Positions 47,804-56,824 of a stretch of DNA of 64,000 nt are shown one piece after another (the first letter of the stretch is position 1; each line of letters opens with the position of its first letter). A program made the translations under genes and the position numbers. Below the pieces are notes generated by a model, which saw nothing but the letters and a program-made list of their open reading frames with translations, was not told where the DNA came from and ran no database searches. The DNA comes from Streptomyces chrestomyceticus JCM 4735. Its GTDB lineage: Bacteria > Actinomycetota > Actinomycetes > Streptomycetales > Streptomycetaceae. The stretch covers positions 5,766,001 through 5,830,000 of the forward strand of contig NZ_BHZC01000001.1 in the NCBI RefSeq assembly GCF_003865135.1, read 5' to 3'.

Positions 47804-48944
47804 CATCTTCATCGTCAACAACAACGTCGACGAGATGGGCGGGGTGACCACCTGGTCCCACCAGATGGCCCGGCTCTTCACCGAGAGCGGCCACCGGGTG
47901 CACGTCGTCGGCGTCGTACCGGCCCCCGAGGAACTGCGCGCCGACCTCGGCGACGACCTGCCGTACGCCACCACGACCCTGTACGACGTGCACCCGCCCA
48001 AGGCCGTACCGGCCCCCCGCGGCATCAAGGGCCGGCTGAACATCGCCGAGCAGCGGCGGCGCGCCGCCCGCCAGGCCGGCATGCAGGAGCAGGCGGACAA
48101 GCTCAGCGCGCTGTTCCGCGGCGCCCGGCCGGGCGGCGTGGTCATCGTGACGCAGGTGTGGGCCATGGAGTGGGTGGCGCTCGCCGACACCGCGGGCCTG
48201 CCCGTCGTCGGCATGACCCACGAGTCCTTCGACGCCTGCCGCAACTCCTCGCGCTTCGGGCGGGTCAAGACGTACTACAAGGACGTGGACCGACTGCTCG
48301 CGCTCACCCGCGAGGACGCCGACCGGTGGATCCGCCAGGGCATGGACAACGCGGACTTCATGCCCAACCCGCTGCCGGTGACGCCCGAGGTGCCCTCCGA
48401 CCGCACCGCCAAGGTCGTCGCCAGCATCGGCCGGCTCTCCGACGAGAAGGGCGTCGACCTGCTGCTCGACACCTGGGCCATGGTCGCGCCGGACCACCCG
48501 GGCTGGACCCTGCGCATCTACGGTTCCGGCGACGACGAGGACCTGCTGAAGAAGCAGGCCGCCATGCTCGGCCTGGACGGCTCCGTGGAGTTCATGGGCC
48601 GTACCGACGACGTGGCCGGGGCGCTGCGCGGCGCCTCCGTCTTCGCCCAGTCCTCCCGTGCCGAGGGCTTCCCGCTCTCCCTCATGGAGGCGATGGCCAG
48701 CGGTGTGCCGTGCGCGGCCTTCGACTGCGCGCCCGGTGTCCACGAGATCGTGCGGGACGGCGAGGACGGCCTGCTGGCCGTGGTCGGCAACACCACCGAA
48801 CTGGCCCGCCACATCGACGCGCTGATCTCCGACAAGGAGCTGCGCGACCGGCTCGGCACGGCGGCGCGGGAGAACGTCCAGCGCTACTCGACCGACCGGA
48901 TCGTCAAGCGCTGGGAAGACCTCTTCGCCTTGCTGGAGCGCTGA
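47790..48944 (+). CDS. GT4-family glycosyltransferase
   Basis: 384 aa, ATG with GAAGGGGGAA upstream, overlapping the preceding gene. GT-B fold: N-terminal acceptor part (IFIVNNNVDEMGGVTTWSHQ), C-terminal nucleotide-sugar part with SIGRLSDEKGVDLLLDTW and the GT4 E-x7-E block SRAEGFPLSLMEAMASGVPCAAF. Retaining transferase, cytoplasmic, co-transcribed with the bifunctional enzyme; probably adds a side sugar or a primer sugar of the same polymer. Confidence 0.92.
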   Translation: MTGRDIFIVNNNVDEMGGVTTWSHQMARLFTESGHRVHVVGVVPAPEELRADLGDDLPYATTTLYDVHPPKAVPAPRGIKGRLNIAEQRRRAARQAGMQEQADKLSALFRGARPGGVVIVTQVWAMEWVALADTAGLPVVGMTHESFDACRNSSRFGRVKTYYKDVDRLLALTREDADRWIRQGMDNADFMPNPLPVTPEVPSDRTAKVVASIGRLSDEKGVDLLLDTWAMVAPDHPGWTLRIYGSGDDEDLLKKQAAMLGLDGSVEFMGRTDDVAGALRGASVFAQSSRAEGFPLSLMEAMASGVPCAAFDCAPGVHEIVRDGEDGLLAVVGNTTELARHIDALISDKELRDRLGTAARENVQRYSTDRIVKRWEDLFALLER

Positions 48945-48954
48945 GGCACCCTGG

Positions 48955-48989
48955 ACGGGCCGGCTCCGCACGCCGCGGGGCCGGCCCGT
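48955..48989 (+). terminator. Hairpin between two glycosyltransferase genes
   Basis: 10-bp perfect stem ACGGGCCGGC / GCCGGCCCGT enclosing a smaller CCGC/GCGG stem, 10 nt after the GT4 stop. Could be a terminator or an attenuating stem, since the next gene starts 24 nt later on the same strand. Confidence 0.45.
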
Positions 48990-49012
48990 ACCGATGACGA
49001 TAGAGGCACACC

Positions 49013-50158
49013 GTGGCAGCAGACCGTCCGCCCGCTCCCGACGGCCGGGGTCCCCGCGACCCGGCCGTCTCCGTCGTCGTGCCGGTGCACAACACCCGGC
49101 GCTACCTCGAACAGTGCCTGGGGTCCGTCTTCGCCCAGAGCCTCGGGCCCGAGGCCGTCGAGGTGATCGCCGTGGACGACGGGTCCGACGACGGCAGCGG
49201 CGCCTGGCTGGACGAGCAGGCCCGTACGCACCCGAACCTGACCGTGCTCCACCAGCCGCCGTCGGGCGGCGCCGGCCGGCCGCGCAACGTCGGCATGGAC
49301 CGCGCCCGCGGCCGGTACCTCTTCTTCCTCGACTCCGACGACCACCTCGGCACCGAAGCCCTGGAACGGCTCACCGCGATGGCCGACACCCACGGCTCGG
49401 ACCTCGTCTACGGGCGCATAGTCGGCACCGGCGGGCGCCCGGCCCCCGTCGACCTGCGCACCACCAGCCCCCGCGTCACACCCTGGGACTCGCCCGTCTA
49501 CTGGACGCTGGCCGCCTACAAACTCTTCCGCCGCTCCTACGTCCAGGAGCGCGGCCTGCGCTTCGTCGAAGGACGGCTGCTCGCCGAGGACCTGCCCTTC
49601 GGCATCAGCGCCCTGCTCGGCGCGGACACCGTCTCCGTCCTCGGCGACTACGACTGCTACTACCTCCAGGGCCGCGACGACGACTCCAACGCCAGCCGCC
49701 AGGACCTCGACTGGCCCGAGCACCTCGGCTACATCGCCACCGTGCTCGCCCAGGTCGCGGAGCTGGTGCCGCCGGGCCCCGAGCGCGACGCGCTCATGGT
49801 CCGCCACTTCCACGGCGAGATCCTCGCCCAGTTCGCCGCGCCGTACCTCGCCCGGGACACCGAGGGGCGGCACGCCATGGCGAAGGCCGCCCGCCCGCTG
49901 GTCGAGTCCTACCTCACCGGCCGGGTGCTGGCCGCCCTGCCGCCCCGGCTGCGGCTGCGCGCGCACTGTCTGCGGGAAGGCATGGTGGACGAGCTGAGCG
50001 AGATCATCGGCGCGGACACCGGGCGGGAGCCGGGGCCGCCGGTGAGCGGCGAGGACGGCCGGGAGTACGCCGCGTACCCGTACTTCCGCGACCCGGAGCG
50101 CGGCATTCCGGACGACTGCTACGCACTGCGGCCGGCGGAGGCCCGGGAAACGGCCTGA
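49013..50158 (+). CDS. GT2-family glycosyltransferase
   Basis: 381 aa, GTG start with AGAGG about 7 nt upstream. The GT-A domain opens AVSVVVPVHNTRRYLEQCLG after an 18-residue charged tail, with VDDGSDDGS, NVGMDRARGRYLFFLDSDDH (metal site) and the EDLPFGISALLGAD acceptor block. A C-terminal helical part (about 230-381) resembles the region after the GT2 domain in wall-polymer glycosyltransferases. No membrane helix. It ends at a bidirectional terminator. Confidence 0.9.
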   Translation: MAADRPPAPDGRGPRDPAVSVVVPVHNTRRYLEQCLGSVFAQSLGPEAVEVIAVDDGSDDGSGAWLDEQARTHPNLTVLHQPPSGGAGRPRNVGMDRARGRYLFFLDSDDHLGTEALERLTAMADTHGSDLVYGRIVGTGGRPAPVDLRTTSPRVTPWDSPVYWTLAAYKLFRRSYVQERGLRFVEGRLLAEDLPFGISALLGADTVSVLGDYDCYYLQGRDDDSNASRQDLDWPEHLGYIATVLAQVAELVPPGPERDALMVRHFHGEILAQFAAPYLARDTEGRHAMAKAARPLVESYLTGRVLAALPPRLRLRAHCLREGMVDELSEIIGADTGREPGPPVSGEDGREYAAYPYFRDPERGIPDDCYALRPAEARETA

Positions 50159-50163
50159 AACGG

Positions 50164-50194
50164 CGTACGCCCCCGGCGGCACCGGGGGCGTACG
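50164..50194. terminator. Bidirectional terminator between the GT2 gene and galE
   Basis: 13-bp perfect stem CGTACGCCCCCGG / CCGGGGGCGTACG with a CGGCA loop, 5 nt after the GT2 stop and 13 nt before the convergent galE stop. Confidence 0.8.
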
Positions 50195-50206
50195 GAGGGG
50201 CTCGGA

Positions 50207-51184
50207 TCAGGCGCCGGCGCGGTGGTGCTGCCAGCCCTGCCAGGCCGAGGTGATCATGTCGCGCACGTCGTGGCGGGCCTTCCAGCCCAGCTCGTCGGCG
50301 ATCCGGTCGGCGGCGGCGACGACCCGGGCCGGGTCGCCGGGGCGGCGCGGGGTGACCTCGGCGACCGCGTCGGTGTGCCCGGTGATCTCGGTGATCAGGT
50401 CGACCATCTCCTTGACGGAGACGCCCTCGCCGCGGCCGATGTTCAGGGTCAGGTCGCGCACCGGGCCGGGCTCGGCCAGCTTGCGCGCGGCGGCCAGGTG
50501 GGCGTCGGCGAGGTCCGCGACGTGGATGTAGTCGCGGATGCAGGTGCCGTCCGGCGTCGGGTAGTCGTCGCCGAAGATCCGCGGGGACGCGCCCTCGGTG
50601 AGCTTCTCGAAGACCATCGGGACGATGTTGAAGACGCCCATGTCGGCCAGCTCGGGCGTGGCGGTGCCGGCCACGTTGAAGTAGCGCAGGCACGCGGTGT
50701 TGATGCCGTGCGCCTTGCCCGCCGCGCGCGCCATCCACTCGCCGACGAGCTTGGTCTCGCCGTACGGGTTGATCGGCGAGCAAGGGGTGTCCTCGGTGAC
50801 CAGGTCCACGTCCGGCATGCCGTAGACGGCCGCGGAGGACGAGAAGACGAACTGGCCGACGCCGCCCGCCGCCATCGCCTCCAGCAGCGTCTGGAGGCCG
50901 TGCACGTTCTCGCGGTAGTAGTGCAGCGGCATCTCCACGGACTCGCCGACCTGCTTCTTCGCGGCGAGGTGCACCACACCGGTGATGCCGTGCTCGGAGA
51001 TCGTCCGGTCCAGCAGCTCGCGGTCCAGGGTGGAGCCCACCACCATCGGCACGCCCTCGGGGACCCGGGCGGCCACGCCCGTGGAGAGGTCGTCGAGCAC
51101 CACGACCCGCTCGCCCGCCTGTGTCATGGCCCGTACGACGTGGGCGCCGATGTAGCCGGCGCCGCCCGTGATCAAGTAAGACAT
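50207..51184 (-). CDS. galE: UDP-glucose 4-epimerase
   Basis: 325 aa, ATG (MSYLITGGAGYIGAHVVRAM). Extended short-chain dehydrogenase: NAD-binding GGAGYIGAH, active-site SSSAAVYGMP and YGETK (Tyr-x-x-x-Lys). Interconverts UDP-glucose and UDP-galactose (or the N-acetyl forms). Not in a gal operon; surrounded by surface-polymer glycosyltransferases, so it probably supplies galactose-type donors to them. Ends at the bidirectional terminator. Confidence 0.94.
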   Translation of the reverse strand: MSYLITGGAGYIGAHVVRAMTQAGERVVVLDDLSTGVAARVPEGVPMVVGSTLDRELLDRTISEHGITGVVHLAAKKQVGESVEMPLHYYRENVHGLQTLLEAMAAGGVGQFVFSSSAAVYGMPDVDLVTEDTPCSPINPYGETKLVGEWMARAAGKAHGINTACLRYFNVAGTATPELADMGVFNIVPMVFEKLTEGASPRIFGDDYPTPDGTCIRDYIHVADLADAHLAAARKLAEPGPVRDLTLNIGRGEGVSVKEMVDLITEITGHTDAVAEVTPRRPGDPARVVAAADRIADELGWKARHDVRDMITSAWQGWQHHRAGA

Positions 51185-51349
51185 CTCGCCATCCTAAGCT
51201 GGTCGTTGCTCGTCGGGAGGTGCGGTGCGGACGCCGGCGGGCGGCGATCCGGAGGCCGTGTCGGCCGGGTCCGGCGCGCTGACCGGGGCCGTCGCACGGC
51301 CTCCGCCGCACGGGGCCCGGCCGCCGCCGGCCGGGCCGCTGTGACATGA

Positions 51350-53005
51350 CTAACGAGCGCGCCCGCCGCCACGACGCAGCTTGCGGGCCGCGATCTGCCA
51401 CGCGGTACGCATACCGGACGCCATCCGCAGCGCCAGCGCGCCACCGGTGGTCGCGTACGGCTGCGCCAGCAGCAGGCCGTGCCGCGCGCTGGGCAGCGCG
51501 TGCCGCCGCAGCCCGGGGCCGGTGGCCCGCAGCGCGACGTGCAGGACGGAGCCGTCCGCGCAGCGCACCTGGGCGGTCAGGTCCCACGGCACGGGGGTGC
51601 CGGAACCGCTGCCGCCGCGGGTGATCAGGGCGCCGAGGTCGAGCGCCGTCTCGGCCGTCCAGGCGTCCCCGGACGGGTCCGGGGTGAGGGCGGCGGTGTG
51701 TACGGGCCCGCGGCGGCCGTCCGCCCGGCGGCGCAGCTCCACGTCGATGCCGACCGGCCCGGCGGCGGCCACCCGCCCGTACAGCTCGTGCACGCGCAGC
51801 CGCAGCAGGGAGCGGGTGCCGAGGACGGGCTCGGCGTCGACGGTCACCGGCAGTCGCTCGGCGGGCAGCGCGTCCAGGCCGTCCAGTTCGGCCTCGGGCA
51901 GGGCGGACGACCACACGGGGCGCTCGCCGTCCCGCGCGTACGGCGGCAGCAGCCGTCCGGGGCGCGCGGCGAGCTGGGTGAGCCGGTCGGAGTCCACCGG
52001 CGTCCCGGAGGCGAGCAGGACCCGGGCGAGCCAGCGGGCCGGGGCGGTGGCGGCGAGCAGCTCGCTCTCCTCGAACCCGGCCAGGTAGGCGCGGGTCAGC
52101 CGCCACCACTCCTGCCGGTAGTCCGCGCTCCGGGTGTGCAGCTCCCGTACGTACATCCGCAGGTCGTGGTCGAGGAACTTGGTGCGCGCCGCGTGCGCGA
52201 GGCCCTTGTGCCCGGCGTCGGCGAAGATCCGCACGCTGGTGCGGTGCGCCTCGATCCGGGCCTCCCAGTTGGCGACGTCCTTGCGGTCCAGCGAGATCGA
52301 CTGCTTCTTGGCGCTGCGCCGGACGTGCCAGACGTACACCTCGTCGGGGACGACCGCGAGGCGCGGGGCGGCGGCCAGCACCCGGGAGGTGAAGACGAAG
52401 TCCTCGTAGGTGAAGCGGCCGTCGGGGAAGAGGATGCCGTGATCCAGGAGGAAGGCCCGGTCGTAGAGCTTGTTGACGCACAGGGTGTCGCCGACCAGCT
52501 CGGGGTGGGCGGTGACGGGATCGAGCAGCGCGGGCGCGCGGTAGAGGTCCGGCTGCCAGGGCACCTCGCGCGGCCCCGGTAGCTCGCGGCGTACGCACAG
52601 GCCCGCCGTCACCGGGGTGTCGTGGCGCAGCGCGGCCGCCAGGAGGGCGTCGACGGCGCCCTCGGGCAGCACGTCGTCGCTGTCCAGGAACATCACGAAG
52701 CGGCCGGTGGCGGCCCGCAGCCCGTCGTTGCGGGGCGTACCGCAGCCGCCGCTGTTGTCCTCCCGGTGGATCACCCGCAGCCGCGGATGCTCGCGTGCGA
52801 GGTCGTCCAGGACCCGGCCGGTGCGGTCGGTGGAGGCGTCGTCGACCGCGATCACCTCGGCGATCGCGTCCCCCTGCGCCAGCGCGGAGCGCACCGCCTC
52901 GCCGACCAGCGTGGCGTCGTTGTAGGCGATGACGACGATGCTGACCTGCGCGGACGGCGTGAGGGCAGGCCCCGGCCGCGGCTCTGGGGCTTCATTCACA
53001 GTCAC
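51350..53005 (-). CDS. GT2-family glycosyltransferase with C-terminal accessory domain
   Basis: 551 aa from GTG 53005 (alternative GTG 52999); no clear ribosome site, and the longer open frame upstream is low-complexity and reaches into the divergent promoter. The GT-A domain has VSIVVIAYNDATLVGEAVRS, VDDASTDRT and MFLDSDDVLPEGA. The NSGGCGTPRNDGLRAATG block is nearly the same as in the 994-aa enzyme, so the two are paralogues. A beta-rich C-terminal half (about 330-550) resembles the linker region of that enzyme but lacks a TagF domain. Confidence 0.86.
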   Translation of the reverse strand: MTVNEAPEPRPGPALTPSAQVSIVVIAYNDATLVGEAVRSALAQGDAIAEVIAVDDASTDRTGRVLDDLAREHPRLRVIHREDNSGGCGTPRNDGLRAATGRFVMFLDSDDVLPEGAVDALLAAALRHDTPVTAGLCVRRELPGPREVPWQPDLYRAPALLDPVTAHPELVGDTLCVNKLYDRAFLLDHGILFPDGRFTYEDFVFTSRVLAAAPRLAVVPDEVYVWHVRRSAKKQSISLDRKDVANWEARIEAHRTSVRIFADAGHKGLAHAARTKFLDHDLRMYVRELHTRSADYRQEWWRLTRAYLAGFEESELLAATAPARWLARVLLASGTPVDSDRLTQLAARPGRLLPPYARDGERPVWSSALPEAELDGLDALPAERLPVTVDAEPVLGTRSLLRLRVHELYGRVAAAGPVGIDVELRRRADGRRGPVHTAALTPDPSGDAWTAETALDLGALITRGGSGSGTPVPWDLTAQVRCADGSVLHVALRATGPGLRRHALPSARHGLLLAQPYATTGGALALRMASGMRTAWQIAARKLRRGGGRAR

Positions 53006-53253
53006 TACATCTACATTTCGTGTCGGTGTGGTCGGCGCCGGAGGGCCGGTGCTTCCGTCCCCGCTGCTCGGAGGCCGCAAGCTGGCCCGCGGTTGCGTGC
53101 GCGCCCCTGCTCCGGGCCATCTTGCCGTCCCGCACCCCGCGGCCGGGCGCGGGCCCCCGCCGCCCATGATCCGTGGCTGGTCCGTGGCGTACCGATCGAC
53201 TCGCCCCACGGTGGCGGGTCACCGGGCCTGGGCCGAACGGGTGACAGGCGCGA

Positions 53254-53282
53254 TCGACAGTACGTAGCGACACGATTACGCT
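53254..53282 (+). promoter_or_regulatory. Promoter of the second GT2-TagF fusion gene
   Basis: TCGACA (53254-53259), 17-nt spacer, TACGCT (53277-53282): a good match to the housekeeping TTGACA-17-TANNNT pattern. The start of transcription would be near 53289, giving a leader of about 30 nt. The rest of the 313-nt divergent gap has no visible gene. Confidence 0.5.
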
Positions 53283-53318
53283 CTGCATCCTTCCCTCCTG
53301 TGTACTCCCGACCTTGGG

Positions 53319-55625
53319 ATGGCCATGCCCCGCTTCAGCGTCATCGTTTCCGCCCGCAGCGTCCAGGGCTTCCTGCGCGCCTGCCTGGACTCCGTACTGG
53401 AGCAGTGCCACCGGGACGTGGAGCTGATCGCCGTCGACGACTGCTCGGCGGACGCCACCGGCGCGATCATCGACGAGTACGCGCTCCGCGACCCGCGCCT
53501 GACCGCCCTGCACCAGCGCCGCCCGAGCGGCGCGGGCCCGTCCCGTAACGCCGGTGCCGCGCAGGCCCGCGGCGACTACCTGCTCTTCCTCGACGGTGAC
53601 GACACGCTGGCCCCCGGCGCGCTGGCCGCCGTCGACGCGCGGCTGCGGGCGTGCGGCGAGCCGGACGTCCTGCTGTGGGACCACGAACGGATGGACGTCT
53701 GGGAGCGGCGGCGGCCCAGCGGCGACGGCGCCTTCCTGGAGGCGGTGGGGGACGCGGTGTTCGACGCCGTCCAGCGCCCCGACGTGCTCGGCGTGGAGCC
53801 CGCCGCGTGGAACCGCGCGGTGCGCCGCGAGCACTGGACCGGCCAGGGGCCGGCCTTCGCCGACGGCCCGTACGAAGACGTCCCGTACGCGTACGGAAGC
53901 CTGTTGACCGCCGGGCGCGTCGCGGCGCTGGACCAGGTGTGCGTCACCTGGCGCGAGCGGCGGCGGGGCAGCGCCGTCACCACACCCGGGCGCCACCACT
54001 TCGTCGCCGTCGAACGCTATGAGGAACTGTTCGCCCGGCTCGACGGCCTGCTGCCGGGGGAGCAGGACAGCGACGGGACCGGAGACGGCCTGCTGCCACT
54101 GCGGACCGTCCTGCACGCCCGGATGACCGACCGGCTGCTGGCGATCCTCGACGACCCCGACCGCATCGTGCCCGCCGACCGCGCCGCCTTCTTCCGCGCC
54201 GCGAGCCGCTGCATCCGCGCGCACCGGCCTTCCGGCGCACCACTGCCGGCCGCACTGCGCTCGTACCGCGCCTACCGGTCGCTGCACGGCGCGCAGGTGC
54301 TGCGGCGCGAGGTGGCCAAGGAGCTGCGGGACCGCGGTGAGGCCGCCGCCCGTACGGCCTTCCGGCGCTACTACGGCCTGCGGCTGCACACCCCGCTCGA
54401 CGCCGACCTGGTGCTCTACGGCGCGCGCGGCAACCGCGCGGTGACCGGCAACCCGTACGCCGTCGACCGCAAGGCCCGCGAGATCGCGCCCCAGTTGCAC
54501 GGCGTCTGGGCCGTCCACCCGGACGCGGTGGACGCCGTCCCGGCGGGCGCGGACCACGTCACCGTCGGCTCCCGCCGCTACTGGGAACTGCTGGCCCGCG
54601 CCACGTACCTGGTCACCGACGGCGACTTCCCCGGCGCGGCCGGGCGGCCGGGACAGATCTGCCTCCAGACCCACCAGGGCACCCCGCTGAAGGCCACCGG
54701 CCTGGACTCGCACCGCTACCCGGGCACCCCGGCAGGACCGGGCCCCGGCCGCGCGCTGGAACACGCCGACCAGTGGGACTACTGCCTCTCCGCCAACCAG
54801 CACTCCAGCGAGATCTGGCAACGCGCCTACCCCAGCTCGTACGAGACGCTGGCCACCGGCTTCCCCCGCAACGACCGGTACGCCACCGCCACCGCGGCCG
54901 ATGTACGCGCCCTGCGCGCCGCGTTCGGCATCCGGCCCGGCGCGACCGCCGTCCTGTACGCGCCCACCCACCGCGTCCGGCCGGACGGCGCCGTCCCGCC
55001 GCTGGACGTGGCCCACCTCGCCGCGGCGCTCGGCCCGCGCTTCCAACTGCTGGTCCGCGCGCACCCGTACAGCGGCCCGCACCAGGGCACGGACCCGCGC
55101 ACGGTCGCGCTCCAGGAGGAGGGCGCGGTCCTGGACGTCTCCGGCCACCCGCACATCGAGGACCTGTGCCTGGCCGCCGACGCGCTGCTGTGCGACTTCT
55201 CCTCGGTCCTGTTCGACTACGCCAACCTCGACCGGCCGATCGTCGTGCACACCGCCGACTGGGACGCCTTCCGGCTCACCCGCGGCGTCTACGTCGACCT
55301 GCTGTCCGGGCGGCCCGGCGACACCCCCGGCGTCCTCGCGGCGGACGAGGCGGACATCGCCGGGGCCTTCCACTCGGGGCGCTGGGACGGCCCGGCGGCG
55401 GCGTCGCTGCGGGCCGCCTTCCGGGAGCGCTTCTGCCAGTACGACGACGGGCTGGCCGCGGAGCGGGTGGTGCGCCGGGTGCTCCTCGGCGAGGACGACC
55501 TGCTGCCGCTGCTGCCACCCGGCGAACGCCGTACCGCCCCGTCACCCCGGGCCGCCGAACGGGCCGCGGCCCGGCAGGACGGCGCCACCCGCACCCTCAC
55601 GGGGCCCGGCGCGGTCGTCGGGTGA
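53319..55625 (+). CDS. GT2 glycosyltransferase fused to TagF-like domain, with altered catalytic His
   Basis: 768 aa, ATG (MAMPRFSVIVSARSVQGFLR; a second ATG two codons on). The GT-A domain (1-~240) has VDDCSADAT and LFLDGDDTLAPG. The TagF-like GT-B domain (~350-720) has LLCDFSSVLFDYANLDRP, VLYAPTHR and LLVRAHPYSG. Where the sister protein reads QTWHGSALK this one reads QTHQGTPLK, so the family catalytic His is Gln453 and a His sits one residue earlier (452). It may still work with the shifted His or use another substrate. The linker between domains is much shorter than in the 994-aa enzyme. The last ~50 residues are disordered. Confidence 0.9.
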   Translation: MAMPRFSVIVSARSVQGFLRACLDSVLEQCHRDVELIAVDDCSADATGAIIDEYALRDPRLTALHQRRPSGAGPSRNAGAAQARGDYLLFLDGDDTLAPGALAAVDARLRACGEPDVLLWDHERMDVWERRRPSGDGAFLEAVGDAVFDAVQRPDVLGVEPAAWNRAVRREHWTGQGPAFADGPYEDVPYAYGSLLTAGRVAALDQVCVTWRERRRGSAVTTPGRHHFVAVERYEELFARLDGLLPGEQDSDGTGDGLLPLRTVLHARMTDRLLAILDDPDRIVPADRAAFFRAASRCIRAHRPSGAPLPAALRSYRAYRSLHGAQVLRREVAKELRDRGEAAARTAFRRYYGLRLHTPLDADLVLYGARGNRAVTGNPYAVDRKAREIAPQLHGVWAVHPDAVDAVPAGADHVTVGSRRYWELLARATYLVTDGDFPGAAGRPGQICLQTHQGTPLKATGLDSHRYPGTPAGPGPGRALEHADQWDYCLSANQHSSEIWQRAYPSSYETLATGFPRNDRYATATAADVRALRAAFGIRPGATAVLYAPTHRVRPDGAVPPLDVAHLAAALGPRFQLLVRAHPYSGPHQGTDPRTVALQEEGAVLDVSGHPHIEDLCLAADALLCDFSSVLFDYANLDRPIVVHTADWDAFRLTRGVYVDLLSGRPGDTPGVLAADEADIAGAFHSGRWDGPAAASLRAAFRERFCQYDDGLAAERVVRRVLLGEDDLLPLLPPGERRTAPSPRAAERAAARQDGATRTLTGPGAVVG

Positions 55626-55643
55626 CGGCGGGCCGGGACGCGC

Positions 55644-56627
55644 TCAGCGGGCCGCCGAGCGGCGGCGGGCGGCGACGACGGCCTTGGTGATGAACGGCGG
55701 CAGGACGTTCACCGCGAGCCGGCGGGCCGGGCTCCGGCGGGCGCGGGCGGCGGCCGGACGGGTCGCGGCGGCGCGGGCGGGCGCCCGTGGACCGGAAGCG
55801 GGGGAGGCGGAGGAAGCAGCGGCGGCCGGGGCGGCGTCGCGCGCGGCTTCCGTACGGTGCCGGGAGACCGGGTGCGCGGGCTCCTTGGCGTTCTTGGCGC
55901 TCAGCCGGATCAGCGGCGCCCCGTTGACCTCCTGCACCTCGTGCCACACCCCCTCGCGGCCGGTCAGCCACGCCAGCAGCGCCGCCTGTACGGGCGCGGG
56001 GTCGCCCCAGGTGCCGTAGAACTTGGTCGGCGTGATGCAGATCGGACGCAGCGCCAGGCCGGTGACCGCCTGCCAGGTGGCGGCGGCCACCCCGGGGCAG
56101 TGCTCGGCGCGGAAGTCGTCGAGGACGACGATGCCCTGGGGCGTGAGCAGGTCGCGCACCGTGACGATGTCGCCGTGCACATGCTCGTACAGGTGCGAGG
56201 CGTCGATGTGCGCGAAGCGGCAGCTTCCCGGCTCGACGTGCTGCGCCACGCTGGAGCTGAGGCCCTGCACGATCTCCGGCAGCTCGTCGTGGAAGGCCAG
56301 GTAGTTCGCCTCGAAGGCGCGGCGCGTCAGGGTGGCGTAGGACTTCGCCATCTCCTTGGAGTTGGAGGCGTCCTCGGCGGGCGAGTCGAACAGGTCGCAG
56401 ACCGTGAAGCGGTCGCCGGGACGCAGCCGGGCGCCCATGAAGATGGCGCTCTTGCCCAGGTAGGCGCCGAGTTCGAGCAGGTCGCCCGGCTCGGCCCGGT
56501 CCTCCTGGCGGGCCAGGAACCAGTCGAAGAGGAGCTGGTCGGCGGTGAAGAACCAGCCCTTGACGTCGGACAGCCGCCCGGGGCGCGGGAGGTGTCCGTC
56601 ACTGAGGTCTGCGGTGCGGGCAGTCAT
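55644..56627 (-). CDS. Class I SAM-dependent methyltransferase (TylF/MycE-like)
   Basis: 327 aa from ATG 56627 (MTARTADLSDGHLPRPGRLS), with TGGAGAC upstream. SAM-binding LLELGAYLGKSAIFMGARL; CRFAHIDASHLYEHVHGDI and IVVLDDFRAEHCPGV give the Asp/His metal-site pattern of sugar O-methyltransferases of the TylF group. The last ~80 residues are an Ala/Arg-rich disordered tail. It converges with the TagF-fusion gene (18 nt apart). In this locus it would most naturally O-methylate a sugar of the surface polymer. Confidence 0.84.
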   Translation of the reverse strand: MTARTADLSDGHLPRPGRLSDVKGWFFTADQLLFDWFLARQEDRAEPGDLLELGAYLGKSAIFMGARLRPGDRFTVCDLFDSPAEDASNSKEMAKSYATLTRRAFEANYLAFHDELPEIVQGLSSSVAQHVEPGSCRFAHIDASHLYEHVHGDIVTVRDLLTPQGIVVLDDFRAEHCPGVAAATWQAVTGLALRPICITPTKFYGTWGDPAPVQAALLAWLTGREGVWHEVQEVNGAPLIRLSAKNAKEPAHPVSRHRTEAARDAAPAAAASSASPASGPRAPARAAATRPAAARARRSPARRLAVNVLPPFITKAVVAARRRSAAR

Positions 56628-56824
56628 GTGCGGTCCGTCTCCAGACGGTCGAGGGGGCGGGTCCGTGCGGCGCGCGGCGGCCCGCGCCGAGGCGGCCGTA
56701 CCCGCCGTCGGCGTGCCCGTCATCGTGGGGCAGCAACGTGAACGGAAAGTGGCGTACGGCACAGCGTTCCCTTACGCCACCGCGCCCGTTCCCGTACCCC
56801 TGCGGGGACACCCGCCGGACGCGG

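Noticed and set aside
44873..48268. 1131-codon frame antisense to two glycosyltransferase genes
   Set aside because: Shadow; the sense strand carries intact catalytic motifs throughout.
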